Part shown: piece after piece, positions 26,896 to 36,315 of the stretch | Layout: each line of letters opens with the position of its first letter | Numbering within the stretch: position 1 is the first letter of the stretch | Assembly: GCF_902499175.1 (NCBI RefSeq) | Contig: NZ_CABVQC010000009.1 | Span: 62,001-126,000 of the forward strand | DNA from: Burkholderia aenigmatica | Lineage (GTDB): Bacteria > Pseudomonadota > Gammaproteobacteria > Burkholderiales > Burkholderiaceae | Length of the DNA stretch: 64,000 bases | Direction of reading: 5' to 3' | Position numbers and translations under genes: made by a program | The notes under the pieces: model-generated | Database searches by the model: none | What the model saw: the letters and a program-made list of their open reading frames with translations, nothing else | Told to the model about the DNA's origin: nothing

Positions 26896-27786
26896 TCAGA
26901 CGAGCGCCTGGCCCGTGATGCGCTCGAGCGCTTCCTGATACTTCGCGGCCGTCTTCTCGACGACGTCGGCCGGCAGCGCCGGCGCCGGCGCCGTCTTGCC
27001 CCACGGCTGCGCCTCGAGCCAGTCGCGCACGAACTGCTTGTCGAACGACGGCGGGTTCGTGCCGACCTGGTACTGGTCGGCCGGCCAGAAGCGCGACGAA
27101 TCGGCCGTCAGCGCTTCGTCCATCAGGTACAGCTTGCCGTGGTTGTCGAGGCCGAATTCGAACTTCGTGTCGGCGATGATGATGCCGCGCGTCGCCGCGT
27201 AGTCGGCCGCTTCCTTGTACAGCTTGATCGAGATGTCGCGGATCGTCGCGGCCAGCTCGGTGCCGATGCGGCGCTCGGTTTCCTCGAACGTGATGTTCTC
27301 GTCGTGCTCGCCCATCTCGGCCTTCGCGGCCGGCGTGAAGATCGGCTCGGGCAGCTTCTGCGCGTTCTGCAGGCCTTCCGGCAGCTGCACGCCGCACACG
27401 GCGCCCGACGCCTGGTATTCCTTCCAGCCGCTGCCGGCCAGGTAGCCGCGCACGACCGCTTCGATCATGATCGGCTCGAGTCGCTTGACGACCACGCCGC
27501 GGCCCTTGACCTGCTCGACCTCGTCGGCCGCGACGACCGCTTCCGGCGCGTCGCCCGTCAGGTGGTTCGGCACGATGTGCGCGAGCTTGTCGAACCAGAA
27601 GTTCGCCATCTGGTTCAGCACGCGGCCCTTGTTCGGAATCGGCTCGCCCATCACCACGTCGAATGCCGACAGGCGGTCGGTCGTGACGATCAGGAGCTTG
27701 TCGTTGCCGACCGCGTAGTTATCGCGGACCTTGCCGCGACCGAGGAGCGGCAGCGAGCGGAGCGTGGATTCGTAGAGGGTAGACAT
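26896..27786 (-). CDS. purC: Phosphoribosylaminoimidazole-succinocarboxamide (SAICAR) synthase
   Basis: The 296-residue enzyme ligates aspartate to CAIR with ATP. It starts [23 protein letters not shown], where GRGKVRDNY is the conserved ATP-loop signature. [13 protein letters not shown] and [11 protein letters not shown] match the two PROSITE-type SAICAR synthetase motifs. The length is that of the long (yeast-like, about 300 aa) type, as expected in Burkholderia. It is the first gene of the pur cluster here, reached 221 bp after the fba stop on the same strand, with a structured spacer between. Confidence 0.97.
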   Translation of the reverse strand: MSTLYESTLRSLPLLGRGKVRDNYAVGNDKLLIVTTDRLSAFDVVMGEPIPNKGRVLNQMANFWFDKLAHIVPNHLTGDAPEAVVAADEVEQVKGRGVVVKRLEPIMIEAVVRGYLAGSGWKEYQASGAVCGVQLPEGLQNAQKLPEPIFTPAAKAEMGEHDENITFEETERRIGTELAATIRDISIKLYKEAADYAATRGIIIADTKFEFGLDNHGKLYLMDEALTADSSRFWPADQYQVGTNPPSFDKQFVRDWLEAQPWGKTAPAPALPADVVEKTAAKYQEALERITGQALV

Positions 27787-27821
27787 CGTCTTTTCGCAGA
27801 TAAGGAGCCAAACAAAAAGGG

Positions 27822-27855
27822 AAACGCCGTTCCCCGCGGCAGGCGGGAACGGCGG
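27822..27855 (-). terminator. Probable intrinsic terminator downstream of fba
   Basis: The segment carries the imperfect inverted repeat CGCCGTTCCCCGC...GCGGGAACGGCG (one bulged C). On the minus strand it is followed by TTTCCCTTTTTG, a usable U-rich tract. It lies between fba and purC and should limit read-through into the pur genes. Confidence 0.7.
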
Positions 27856-27880
27856 TCTTGCAATACGTCGGCGAACCGGC

Positions 27881-27997
27881 CGGGCGACAGCGCCCGGGCG
27901 ATTGCCGGCCGGCCCTCGTTCGGCCGGACGGAACGGCTGCGGGGCCGGATCAGATCCGGCCGGACAGCCTTGCCGTTGCCTTTCGGCGCGGCAATCG
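27881..27997 (-). other. Highly structured RNA-like spacer between fba and purC
   Basis: A 9-bp perfect closing stem (27899-27907 with 27989-27997) encloses two hairpins: 27909-27914 with 27922-27927, and 27943-27950 with 27954-27961 (loop CAG), the latter extended by GGCTG/CAGCC and AACGG/CCGTT pairs. A further hairpin CGGGCG-ACAG-CGCCCG lies at 27881-27896. The layout looks like a branched RNA in the fba 3' region. No known RNA family is recognised. Confidence 0.45.
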
Positions 27998-28007
27998 TAC
28001 TACAGTC

Positions 28008-29072
28008 TTAGCGCACGACCTGTGCGAGCGCACCGGACTTGTACTGCTCGGCGATCTTGTCGAGCGACACCGGCTTGATCTTGCCGGCCTGGCCTTCGCA
28101 GCCGAACGCGAGGTAGCGGTCGACGCACACCTGCTTCGCCGCTTCGCGCGCGGGCTTCAGGTAGTCGCGCGGATCGAACTTGCCCGGGTTCTCGAACAGG
28201 TAGCGGCGGATCGCACCGGTGATCGCGAGACGCAGGTCGGTGTCGATGTTGATCTTGCGCACGCCGTGCTTGATGCCTTCCTGGATTTCCTCGACCGGCA
28301 CGCCGTAGGTTTCCTTCATGTCGCCGCCGAATTCGCGGATCTCGGCCAGCAGTTCCTGCGGCACCGACGACGAACCGTGCATCACGAGGTGGGTGTTCGG
28401 GATGCGCGCGTGGATTTCCTTGATGCGCTGGATCGACAGGATGTCGCCCGTCGGCTTCTTCGAGAACTTGTACGCGCCGTGCGACGTACCGATCGCGATC
28501 GCGAGTGCATCGCACTGCGTGAGCTTCACGAAGTCGGCGGCCTGCTCCGGATCGGTCAGCAACTGCTCGCGGGTCATCGTGCCTTCCGCGCCGTGGCCGT
28601 CTTCCTTGTCGCCCTTCATCGTCTCGAGCGAGCCGAGCACGCCGAGTTCGGCTTCGACCGTCACGCCGATCGAGTGCGCCATCTCGACGACCTTGCGCGA
28701 CACGTCGACGTTGTATTCATACGACGCGACCGTCTTGCCGTCGGCTTCGAGCGAACCGTCCATCATCACGCTGGTGAAGCCGCTGCGGATCGCGGCCATG
28801 CAGACCGCCGGCGACTGGCCGTGATCCTGGTGCATCACGACCGGGATGTGCGGATACGACTCGACCGCTGCTTCGATCAGGTGGCGCAGGAACGGCTCGC
28901 CCGCATACTTACGCGCGCCGGCCGATGCCTGCATGATCACGGGTGCGCCGACCTGGTCCGCCGCCGCCATGATCGCCTGGACCTGCTCCAGGTTGTTCAC
29001 GTTGAAGGCCGGCAGGCCGTAACCGTGCTCTGCCGCGTGGTCCAGCAATTGACGCATTGATACGAGAGGCAT
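28008..29072 (-). CDS. fba: Class II fructose-1,6-bisphosphate aldolase (CbbA/Fba)
   Basis: The 354-residue zinc aldolase interconverts fructose-1,6-bisphosphate with dihydroxyacetone phosphate and glyceraldehyde-3-phosphate. It opens [30 protein letters not shown]. The zinc-site region is visible as [11 protein letters not shown], followed by [16 protein letters not shown] and [11 protein letters not shown] near the middle. The length and sequence character match the Calvin-cycle-subtype class II aldolases that also serve glycolysis in Burkholderia. AAGGAG stands 7 bp before the ATG. It lies downstream of pyk and pgk on the same strand, separated from pyk by a strong terminator, so it has its own promoter somewhere in 29073-29260. 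Confidence 0.96.
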   Translation of the reverse strand: MPLVSMRQLLDHAAEHGYGLPAFNVNNLEQVQAIMAAADQVGAPVIMQASAGARKYAGEPFLRHLIEAAVESYPHIPVVMHQDHGQSPAVCMAAIRSGFTSVMMDGSLEADGKTVASYEYNVDVSRKVVEMAHSIGVTVEAELGVLGSLETMKGDKEDGHGAEGTMTREQLLTDPEQAADFVKLTQCDALAIAIGTSHGAYKFSKKPTGDILSIQRIKEIHARIPNTHLVMHGSSSVPQELLAEIREFGGDMKETYGVPVEEIQEGIKHGVRKINIDTDLRLAITGAIRRYLFENPGKFDPRDYLKPAREAAKQVCVDRYLAFGCEGQAGKIKPVSLDKIAEQYKSGALAQVVR

Positions 29073-29275
29073 TGTGGAACTCCTTGGAATGAAAACCGGT
29101 GCGCCCTGACGCCGGCGCGGCGCTCGCTCCCGTTCGAACCCGGGGTGGCGCGGCGCGGCTGAGCGTCGAATAGCCGCATTTTATCGCGAAGCGCCTCCGA
29201 TTCCGACCGCCCGGTGGCGCCCACTCGCAATTTGTTACGTTCGCACGGCACAAAGCGGGCAAAAAAGAAAAAAAA

Positions 29276-29302
29276 CCGCGCGGGGCATGCGACCCCGCGC
29301 GG
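29276..29302 (-). terminator. Strong intrinsic terminator of pyk
   Basis: Perfect 10-bp arms CCGCGCGGGG and mirror (29276-29285, 29293-29302) around a 7-nt loop are followed on the minus strand by a long U-rich tract (TTTTTCTTTTTT, from the A-run at 29261-29275). It lies 71 bp past the pyk stop. The rest of the 301-bp gap to fba should hold the fba promoter but shows no clear hexamers. Confidence 0.93.
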
Positions 29303-29373
29303 CTTTCGTCAAAAATCGGGGCCCGATTGCCTCGGCCGCCGGTTTTTGGGCCGGGCAGCTGCCCGGCCGGTGC

Positions 29374-30810
29374 TCAATAGTGCTCGCCGACCCGCACGAT
29401 CTTCAGCGTGTTGGTGCCGCCCGCCTGCCCCATCGGCTCGCCGACGGTCAGCACGACCATGTCGCCGTGCTGCACGTAGCCCTGCTTGACGACGATTTCG
29501 AGCGCCGCCTGCAGCGCCGAATCGCGGTCGCTGTTGAAGTCGACGTGCAGCGGCGTCACGTTGCGGTACAGCGCCATCGTGCGCTCGCTGCCGACGCGCG
29601 GCGTCAGCGCGAAGATCGGCACGTGCGTGTAGTGGCGCGACATCCACAGCGCGGTCGCGCCCGATTCGGTCAGCGCGACGATCGCCTTCGCACCCAGGTG
29701 GTACGCGGTGAACAGCGCGCCCATCGCGATCGACTGGTCGATCCGCGTGAACGTGCGATCGAGGAAATCCTTGTCCAGCTCGACGTGTTCCGACTTTTCC
29801 GCCTCGACGCACACGGCCGCCATCGTTTCGATCGTGACGACCGGATACTTGCCGGCGGCCGTCTCGGCCGACAGCATCACCGCGTCGGTGCCGTCGAGCA
29901 CCGCGTTCGCGACGTCCGACACTTCCGCGCGCGTCGGCACCGGCGCGTGGATCATCGATTCCATCATCTGCGTCGCGGTGATCACGAGCTTGTTCGACTC
30001 GCGCGCCATCCGGATCATGCGCTTCTGCAGCGCCGGCACGGCCGCGTTGCCCACTTCCACCGCGAGGTCGCCGCGCGCGACCATGATGCCGTCGGACGCG
30101 TCGAGAATGCTCTGCAGCGCCGGAATCGCTTCCGCGCGCTCGATCTTCGCGATCATCTTCGGCTTGATGCCGTACGGCGCGCCCGCGATGTTCGCGAGCT
30201 GGCGCGCCATTTCCATGTCGGTCGCGTTCTTCGGGAACGACACGGCCACCAGGTCCGCGCCGAGCGACATCGCGGTGCGGATGTCTTCCATGTCCTTCGC
30301 GGTCAGCGCGGGCGCCGACAGGCCGCCGCCCTGGCGGTTGATGCCCTTGTTGTTCGACAGCTCGCCGCCCACCTTGACGATCGTGTGGATCTCGTCGCCG
30401 AGCACGCGCTCGACGGTCAGCACGATCAGGCCGTCGTTCAGCAGCAGCAGGTCGCCCGTGCGCAGGTCACGCGGCAGTTCCTTGTAGTCGAGCCCGACGC
30501 GCTCGTCGTTGCCCATCTCGCAGCCCGCGTCGAGGATGAAGGACTGGCCCGGCTCGAGCGTCGTCTTGCCGTTCTCGAACTTGCCGACGCGAATCTTCGG
30601 GCCCTGGAGGTCGGCCATGATCGCGATCTCGCGGCCGACCCTGCGGGCGGCCTCGCGCACCATCTCGGCGCGCTGGCGGTGATCGTCGGCCGTGCCGTGC
30701 GAAAAATTGAGCCGCACGACGTCGAGGCCCGCCTGCATCATCTGCAGCAGAATCTCCGGCGAACTGGAAGCCGGGCCGATCGTGGCGACTATCTTGGTGG
30801 CGCGCTGCAT
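29374..30810 (-). CDS. pyk: Pyruvate kinase
   Basis: The 478-residue enzyme converts phosphoenolpyruvate and ADP to pyruvate and ATP. The N-terminus MQRATKIVATIGPASSSPE is canonical. Active-site segments include RLNFSHG, ADLQGPKIRVG, the signature IMVARGDLAVEVG with the catalytic Lys in AKIERAEAI, and MSAETAAGKYPV. ATG 30810 has GAGGAG six bases upstream and gives the standard length; a start four codons earlier (30822) is also possible. The reading frame stays open for 94 further codons upstream, discussed as a finding. It is downstream of pgk on the same strand and ends in a strong terminator. Confidence 0.96.
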   Translation of the reverse strand: MQRATKIVATIGPASSSPEILLQMMQAGLDVVRLNFSHGTADDHRQRAEMVREAARRVGREIAIMADLQGPKIRVGKFENGKTTLEPGQSFILDAGCEMGNDERVGLDYKELPRDLRTGDLLLLNDGLIVLTVERVLGDEIHTIVKVGGELSNNKGINRQGGGLSAPALTAKDMEDIRTAMSLGADLVAVSFPKNATDMEMARQLANIAGAPYGIKPKMIAKIERAEAIPALQSILDASDGIMVARGDLAVEVGNAAVPALQKRMIRMARESNKLVITATQMMESMIHAPVPTRAEVSDVANAVLDGTDAVMLSAETAAGKYPVVTIETMAAVCVEAEKSEHVELDKDFLDRTFTRIDQSIAMGALFTAYHLGAKAIVALTESGATALWMSRHYTHVPIFALTPRVGSERTMALYRNVTPLHVDFNSDRDSALQAALEIVVKQGYVQHGDMVVLTVGEPMGQAGGTNTLKIVRVGEHY

Positions 30811-31094
30811 GAAACTCCTCATCTGGATCAAGGTGGATGCGCTGGGTGAAACGCTGCGAGAGCCGGAAACGGCGGGCCCAGCGGCGGCCGTTCCGGGGGG
30901 CGTGCCGGTGCTTGCGCCCGGCATCGCTTTGTTCTGAATCTCGTGGTGCTGCTCGGCCGCGTCGCCGGCGGCCGCCGGTGCGCGCGGGGCGGTGTTCGCC
31001 CGCGCGGGCGCGCGTTTGCGCTTGCCCGCGCCGGCCGGCTGCTCCGCTTTCGCGGAGCGCGCGGCCTTCGTCACCCCTGCGCGCGCCGCCACGC

Positions 31095-32291
31095 TCAGGC
31101 CGCCCGCGTTTCCAGCACTTCCACTGCCGGCAGCTTCTTCCCCTCGAGGAACTCGAGGAAGGCACCGCCGCCCGTCGAGATGTAGCTGACCTGGTCATGG
31201 ATGCCGTACTTCGCGATGGCCGCGAGCGTGTCGCCGCCGCCCGCGATCGAGAACGCGGACGATTTGGCGATCGCTTCCGCGAGCGTCTTGGTGCCGTTGC
31301 CGAACTGGTCGAACTCGAACACGCCGACCGGGCCGTTCCACACGATCGTGCCGGCCTTCTCGAGCTGGCTCGCGAGCGCCTTGGCGGTATCCGGGCCGAT
31401 GTCGAGGATCATGTCGTCCGCTTCGATGTCGGCGACCTGCTTCACCGTGGCCACGGCCGTCGGCGAGAATTCCTTGGCCGTCACGACGTCGGTCGGGATC
31501 GGCACCGATGCGCCGCGCTCGCGCGCTTCGTCGATGATCGCCTTCGCCTCGTTGACGAGGTCGGCTTCCGCGAGCGACTTGCCGATCGACAGGCCGGCCG
31601 CGAGCATGAACGTGTTCGCGATGCCGCCGCCGACGATCAGCTGGTCGACCTTGCCGGCCAGCGACTTCAGGATCGTGAGCTTGGTCGACACCTTCGAGCC
31701 GGCGACGATCGCCACCAGCGGGCGGGCCGGGTTGCCGAGCGCCTTGCCGAGCGCGTCGAGTTCGGCGGCCAGCAGCGGGCCCGCGCACGCGACCGGCGCG
31801 TACTTCGCGATCCCGTGGGTGGTCGCTTCCGCGCGGTGCGCGGTGCCGAACGCGTCGTTCACGTACACGTCGCAGAGCTTCGCCATCTTTTGAGCGAGCT
31901 CGTCCGAATTCTTCTTCTCGCCCTTGTTCACGCGGCAGTTCTCGAGCAGCACGACCTGGCCCGGCGCGACGTTCACGCCGTTCTCGACCCAGTTCGAGAC
32001 GAGCGGCACGTCGCGGCCGAGCAGCTCGGCGAGGCGCTTCGCGACCGGCGCGAGCGAATCTTCCGGCTTGAATTCGCCCTCGGTCGGGCGGCCGAGGTGC
32101 GACGTGACCATCACGGCCGCGCCGGCGTCGAGCGCGGCCTGGATGGCCGGCACGGACGCGCGCACGCGCGTGTCTTCGGTGATGTTGCCCTGGTCGTCCT
32201 GCGGGACGTTCAGGTCGGCGCGGATGAATACCCGCTTGCCGGCGAGCTGGCCGGCGGCGATCAGGTCGGTAAGACGCTTGACTTGGCTCAT
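31095..32291 (-). CDS. pgk: Phosphoglycerate kinase
   Basis: The 398-residue enzyme transfers a phosphate from 1,3-bisphosphoglycerate to ADP. Motifs include [12 protein letters not shown] (the PGK signature), TSHLGRP, the Lys-rich substrate loop around residue 200, and the nucleotide-binding [13 protein letters not shown] near the C-terminus, ending [24 protein letters not shown] 32291 gives the family length; the frame stays open to 32441 but the extra residues are not PGK-like. It is followed on the same strand by pyk after 284 bp. The promoter is presumably in the 280-bp gap before azlD, where I see no clear hexamers. Confidence 0.97.
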   Translation of the reverse strand: MSQVKRLTDLIAAGQLAGKRVFIRADLNVPQDDQGNITEDTRVRASVPAIQAALDAGAAVMVTSHLGRPTEGEFKPEDSLAPVAKRLAELLGRDVPLVSNWVENGVNVAPGQVVLLENCRVNKGEKKNSDELAQKMAKLCDVYVNDAFGTAHRAEATTHGIAKYAPVACAGPLLAAELDALGKALGNPARPLVAIVAGSKVSTKLTILKSLAGKVDQLIVGGGIANTFMLAAGLSIGKSLAEADLVNEAKAIIDEARERGASVPIPTDVVTAKEFSPTAVATVKQVADIEADDMILDIGPDTAKALASQLEKAGTIVWNGPVGVFEFDQFGNGTKTLAEAIAKSSAFSIAGGGDTLAAIAKYGIHDQVSYISTGGGAFLEFLEGKKLPAVEVLETRAA

Positions 32292-32571
32292 GTTGAACAG
32301 ATTGAAGTAGTGGATGGGGAAAGGGGGTTCACGCTGGACGTGCGCGGGCTGCCGCGAAAGGGCGCCGGATGCGGCCGTGGCTGGCGGTTCGCATGACGCG
32401 CACGGGTAAAAAATCTCGAACGGGCATTCTAGCCGATCCACCCGGCAGACTGCCCCGCGGGCGGCGAATTCCGCCTATTTGGGATCGCGCGCGGGAACGG
32501 ACACATTGCCGCAACGCAGCAATGCATCCGCGCGAGCGGCCGGTGCCCGGCGGGCCTGCCCGGGCGGCTCA

Positions 32572-32895
32572 TCAGAAGATCAGGCGCAGTACAGTGAACA
32601 CGAGCATCCCGACGACGATCGTGCCGAGCATGCTGCGCCGCCACAAGAACCAGCCGAGGCCGGCGAGCGCCGCGTAGAACGGATGGTTGGACAGCGCGAA
32701 CGACAGCCCGGCCGGCGTTTCGAGCACGTCGGGCAGCACGACGGCGACTAGCGCCGCCGCCGGCGCGTAGCGCATCGCGCGCTGCGCGCGCTCGGGCAGC
32801 ACGGTGCGCTCGCCGCCGATCAGGAATAACGCGCGCGTGACCGCCGTGACGATCGTCATCCCGATGATGACGATCCAGATGTCGGTCGCGCTCAT
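32572..32895 (-). CDS. azlD: AzlD-family branched-chain amino-acid export subunit
   Basis: The 107-residue protein has four predicted hydrophobic segments (starting IWIVIIGMTIVTAVTRALFLI) and the AzlD pattern ERAQRAMRYAPAAALVAVVLPDVL. With AzlC it forms a two-component exporter for branched-chain amino acids or analogues such as azaleucine (BrnFE type). Its start overlaps the azlC stop by 4 bp (ATGA), so translation is coupled. ilvE, the branched-chain aminotransferase, is divergent 200 bp beyond azlC, consistent with a branched-chain amino-acid theme. Confidence 0.88.
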   Translation of the reverse strand: MSATDIWIVIIGMTIVTAVTRALFLIGGERTVLPERAQRAMRYAPAAALVAVVLPDVLETPAGLSFALSNHPFYAALAGLGWFLWRRSMLGTIVVGMLVFTVLRLIF

Positions 32896-33647
32896 TCGAT
32901 TTCCTTGTCATGCACGGTTTCGGTGCGGATGCGCCGCCAGTCGGCCCGCTCGACGAAGAAGTCGGCCATGCTGCCGGCCGCGAGCGCGGCGAGCACCGCG
33001 AGCGGCAGCGCGAGCCGGTACGGCAGGTCGAACGCGACGAGCGACACGACGCCGGCCACCGCGACGGCCGCGAGCGTCGAGCGGTTCGCGACCGCCGACA
33101 CCATGATCGGGATCAGCGCGAGCGTGCCGGCCAGCTCCAGCCCCCAGCTCGCGGGAAAGAAGCTCGCGAGCAGGATGCCGGCGAGCGACGACACCTGCCA
33201 CGACGCCCAGCTCGCGAGCGCCATCCCCCAGAAGTACGCTTCCTTGCCCGGCACGTAGCCGTTCGCGAAGCCCTGCTTCTGGAACAGCAGGTAGATCACG
33301 TCGCCGTTGAAATAGCCGATTGCGAGGCGCCGCCACAGCGGCAGGTAGGAGAAATGGGGGGCGAGCCCGGCGCTGAAGATCACGAAGCGCGTGTTGACCA
33401 TCGCGGCCGTGAGCAGGATGGTCCAGATCGGCAGCTTCGCGGCGAGCAGCGGCAGCACCGCGAGCTGCGACGAGCCCGCGTAGACCAGCAGCGACATCGC
33501 GCTCGCCTGCCCGAGCGTCATCACCGACTTGCTCATCGCGATGCCCGTGACGAGCCCCCACGAGAAAATCGCCATCAACGTCGGGGAATAGTCGCGTGCG
33601 CCCTGGATCAGCGCGAAGCGGTCGGTGGCGGACAATCGAGCGAGCAT
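32892..33647 (-). CDS. azlC: AzlC-family branched-chain amino-acid export permease
   Basis: The 251-residue inner-membrane protein carries the AzlC signatures SPTLMAIFSWGLVTGIAMSKS, YAGSSQLAVLPLLAAKLPIW and NTRFVIFSAGLAPHF, with about seven hydrophobic helices. It is the large subunit of the AzlCD/BrnFE exporter. It begins 206 bp from the divergent ilvE gene and overlaps azlD downstream. The spacer with ilvE contains a small 6-bp inverted repeat (GACGCT-AAAATA-AGCGTC, 33779-33796) about 60 bp upstream of ilvE that might be an operator or a weak terminator-like hairpin. Confidence 0.9.
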   Translation of the reverse strand: MLARLSATDRFALIQGARDYSPTLMAIFSWGLVTGIAMSKSVMTLGQASAMSLLVYAGSSQLAVLPLLAAKLPIWTILLTAAMVNTRFVIFSAGLAPHFSYLPLWRRLAIGYFNGDVIYLLFQKQGFANGYVPGKEAYFWGMALASWASWQVSSLAGILLASFFPASWGLELAGTLALIPIMVSAVANRSTLAAVAVAGVVSLVAFDLPYRLALPLAVLAALAAGSMADFFVERADWRRIRTETVHDKEIE

Positions 33648-33853
33648 GGGAAACGGGCCGCAGCGGGCGGTTCGTCGGGGCGGCGGCGCCTCCTGCCGGC
33701 ACGGCCCGTCATTATTGGAATCGGTACCGGGCGATTATAGCGCCGGCCCTGCGCCGGCCGACCGGGTCGACGCCAAATGACGCTAAAATAAGCGTCTTTC
33801 CGGCTCAACGCTGCACATAACCCGCTGCACCTCACTGCTTCCAGGAGAATCCT

Positions 33854-34777
33854 ATGTCAATGGCCGACCGCGACGGCAAGATCTGGAAGGACGGCAAGCT
33901 GATCGACTGGCGCGATGCCACGATCCACGTCCTGACCCACACGCTGCACTACGGCATGGGCGTCTTCGAAGGCGTGCGCGCATACAAGACGGCCGACGGC
34001 AGCACCGCGATCTTCCGCCTGCGCGAGCACACGAAACGTCTGCTGAATTCGGCGAAGATCTTCCAGATGGACGTGCCGTTCGACCAGGAAACGCTCGAAG
34101 CCGCACAACTCGAAGTCGTGCGCGAGAACAAGCTCGAGTCGTGCTACCTGCGCCCGATCATCTGGGTCGGTTCGGAAAAGCTCGGTGTGTCGGCCAAGGG
34201 CAACACGATCCACGTCGCGATCGCCGCGTGGCCGTGGGGCGCATACCTCGGCGAGGACGGGCTCGCGAAGGGCATCCGCGTGAAGACGTCGTCGTTCACG
34301 CGCCACCACGTGAACGTGTCGATGGTGCGCGCGAAGGCGTCGGGCTGGTACGTGAACTCGATCCTCGCGAACCAGGAAGCAACCGCCGACGGCTACGACG
34401 AGGCACTGCTGCTCGACGTCGACGGCTACGTGTCGGAAGGCTCCGGCGAGAACTTCTTCCTCGTGAACAACGGCAAGCTGTACACGCCCGATCTCGCGTC
34501 GTGCCTGGACGGCATCACCCGCGACACGATCATCACGCTCGCGCGCGACGCCGGCATCGAGGTGATCGAGAAACGCATCACGCGCGACGAGGTCTACACG
34601 GCAGACGAAGCGTTCTTCACCGGTACGGCCGCCGAAGTCACGCCGATCCGCGAGCTCGACAACCGCACGATCGGCAGCGGCGCGCGCGGCCCGATCACCG
34701 AAAAGCTCCAGTCGGCGTTTTTCGATATCGTGTCGGGCAAGAACGCGAAGTACGCGCACTGGCTGACGAAGGTCTGA
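33854..34777 (+). CDS. ilvE: Branched-chain amino-acid aminotransferase
   Basis: The 307-residue fold-type IV PLP enzyme performs the last step of Leu/Ile/Val synthesis and the first step of their breakdown. The N-terminus has DGKIWKDGKLIDWRDATIHVLTHTLHYGMGVFEGVRAY in one stretch of conserved sequence (given here as the segments DWRDATIHVLTHTLHYG and VFEGVRAY). The PLP lysine is Lys161 in MVRAKASGWYVNS. SEGSGENFFLVNNGKLYTP and GITRDTIITLA match the class IV signature. CAGGAGAA precedes the ATG. A zinc-finger gene follows after 50 bp. Divergent azlCD exports the same amino-acid family. Confidence 0.97.
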   Translation: MSMADRDGKIWKDGKLIDWRDATIHVLTHTLHYGMGVFEGVRAYKTADGSTAIFRLREHTKRLLNSAKIFQMDVPFDQETLEAAQLEVVRENKLESCYLRPIIWVGSEKLGVSAKGNTIHVAIAAWPWGAYLGEDGLAKGIRVKTSSFTRHHVNVSMVRAKASGWYVNSILANQEATADGYDEALLLDVDGYVSEGSGENFFLVNNGKLYTPDLASCLDGITRDTIITLARDAGIEVIEKRITRDEVYTADEAFFTGTAAEVTPIRELDNRTIGSGARGPITEKLQSAFFDIVSGKNAKYAHWLTKV

Positions 34778-34827
34778 GCGCGCCGCGCCACCGACCGCCC
34801 CACAAAAGAGTGATAAGAGAAAGTCTC

Positions 34828-35022
34828 ATGAGTGAAATCAAGGAAATGCCGCTGGTCGAGCTGACGGCCAAGGATCTTCCCGCGTACTGCCCGAACCCGG
34901 CCATGACACGCTGGAGCGCGCACCCGCGCGTCTTCATCGACGTCTCGCACGGCGAGGCGCGCTGCCCGTACTGCGGCACGCGCTACAAGCTGCGCGACGG
35001 CGAGGTCGTCAAGGGCCACTGA
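34828..35022 (+). CDS. Small CHCC zinc-finger protein
   Basis: This 64-residue protein is too short for many gene finders but is well supported. It reads MSEIKEMPLVELTAKDLPAY, then CPNPAMTRWSAHPRVFIDV and ARCPYCGTRYKL. The Cys21, His32, Cys46, Cys49 arrangement is the zf-CHCC zinc ribbon found in mitochondrial NDUFS6 and in bacterial homologues commonly placed beside ilvE and waaF in Betaproteobacteria. It lies 50 bp downstream of ilvE with an AGAG ribosome site, so it is probably co-transcribed. The function in bacteria is not established; a zinc-dependent binding role is assumed from the fold. Confidence 0.87.
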   Translation: MSEIKEMPLVELTAKDLPAYCPNPAMTRWSAHPRVFIDVSHGEARCPYCGTRYKLRDGEVVKGH

Positions 35023-35162
35023 GCCCCGGCGGCCGGGCTTGCAGGCCCGCCGACCCGCAAGGCGGCGCAGCCGGATCCCCGGCGCGCCGCCCTTCTCCAT
35101 TCTGGCAACCCGAACGCGGCGCCTGAGCGCCGTGCTTCATTACGACATCGGAAGTCGACCTG

Positions 35163-36200
35163 ATGCGTCGAGCGCTGGTTATCGCACCGAACTGGATCGG
35201 TGACGCATTGATGGCGCAGCCGCTTTTTGCGCTGCTGAAGAAAAACCATCCCCGCATCGCAATCGATGCCGTCGCGCCCTCGTGGGTCGCGCCCGTGCTC
35301 GAGCGGATGCCGGAGATCCACGATGTCTACGCGACCGATCTCGCGCACGGCAAGCTGCAGATGCTGCGCCGCTGGCAACTCGCGAGCGACCTGCGCGACG
35401 TCGGCTACGACGCGGCGTACGTGCTGCCGAATTCGCTGAAATCCGCGGTGATCCCGTGGCTCGCGAACATCCCGCTGCGGGTCGGCTACACGGGCGAGCA
35501 CCGCTACGGGCTGCTGAACGTGCGGCACGCGAACCCCGACAAGTCGGGCGAGCGGCCGCCGATGACGGCCCACTACGCGGCGCTCGCATACGCGCCGGGC
35601 GCGAAGCTGCCCGAGTCGATGAAGACGCTGCCGCCGCCGCGCCTCGACGCCGACCTGAACGAGACGGCGCGCGTGTCCGCGCGCTTCAATCTCGACACGC
35701 GCAAGCCGCTCGTCGTGTTCTGCCCCGGTGCGGAATACGGCCCGGCCAAGCGCTGGCCGCCGGAGCACTTCGCGTCGCTCGCCAACATCGTCCACCAGTC
35801 GTTCCCGTACACGCAGATCGTCGCGCTCGGCTCGCAGAAGGATGCGGCGGCCGCGCAGGCCATCGCCGACCACGCGCCGAACGTGCGCAACCTGTGCGGG
35901 CAGACGTCGCTGTCGGAAGCGTGCGCGCTGATCGCGCGCGCGAACGCGGTCGTCACCAACGATTCGGGGCTGATGCACGTGGCGGCCGCGCTACGCCGGC
36001 CGCTCGTCGCGCTGTACGGATCGACCGATCCGCGCCACACCCCTCCGCTGTCGGATCTGGCGAAGGTACAATGGCTTCATCTCGAATGCAGTCCCTGCTT
36101 CGAACGCGAGTGCCCGCTCGGCCACCTGAAGTGCCTGCGCGAACTCGGTCCCGAGCAGGTATTCGGCGATTTGCGCGGCATGCTCGTCGGGCAACGCTGA
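35163..36200 (+). CDS. waaF: Lipopolysaccharide heptosyltransferase II
   Basis: The 345-residue GT9-family glycosyltransferase adds the second L-glycero-D-manno-heptose to the LPS inner core at the cytoplasmic face of the inner membrane. The N-terminus RALVIAPNWIGDALMAQPLFALLK is the WaaF hallmark. CPGAEYGPAKRWPPEHFA and the donor-binding segment VTNDSGLMHVAAALRRPLVALYGSTDPRHTPP with the DSGxMHxA motif are present in the C-terminal domain (read here as NDSGLMHVAAA and ALYGSTDPRHTPP). Length matches the family. It begins 140 bp after the zinc-finger gene. LPS core synthesis also matters for polymyxin resistance in Burkholderia. Confidence 0.95.
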   Translation: MRRALVIAPNWIGDALMAQPLFALLKKNHPRIAIDAVAPSWVAPVLERMPEIHDVYATDLAHGKLQMLRRWQLASDLRDVGYDAAYVLPNSLKSAVIPWLANIPLRVGYTGEHRYGLLNVRHANPDKSGERPPMTAHYAALAYAPGAKLPESMKTLPPPRLDADLNETARVSARFNLDTRKPLVVFCPGAEYGPAKRWPPEHFASLANIVHQSFPYTQIVALGSQKDAAAAQAIADHAPNVRNLCGQTSLSEACALIARANAVVTNDSGLMHVAAALRRPLVALYGSTDPRHTPPLSDLAKVQWLHLECSPCFERECPLGHLKCLRELGPEQVFGDLRGMLVGQR

Positions 36201-36315
36201 CCCTGGCCGGCAGCGTCGCACGACGCGCCGGGCAATCCGATTCACCGGTGTACGGCGGCTCCATCCGGGCCGCCGTGCTGAATACGGCGCGCGACGCGCG
36301 CGAGAGATAACCCCG

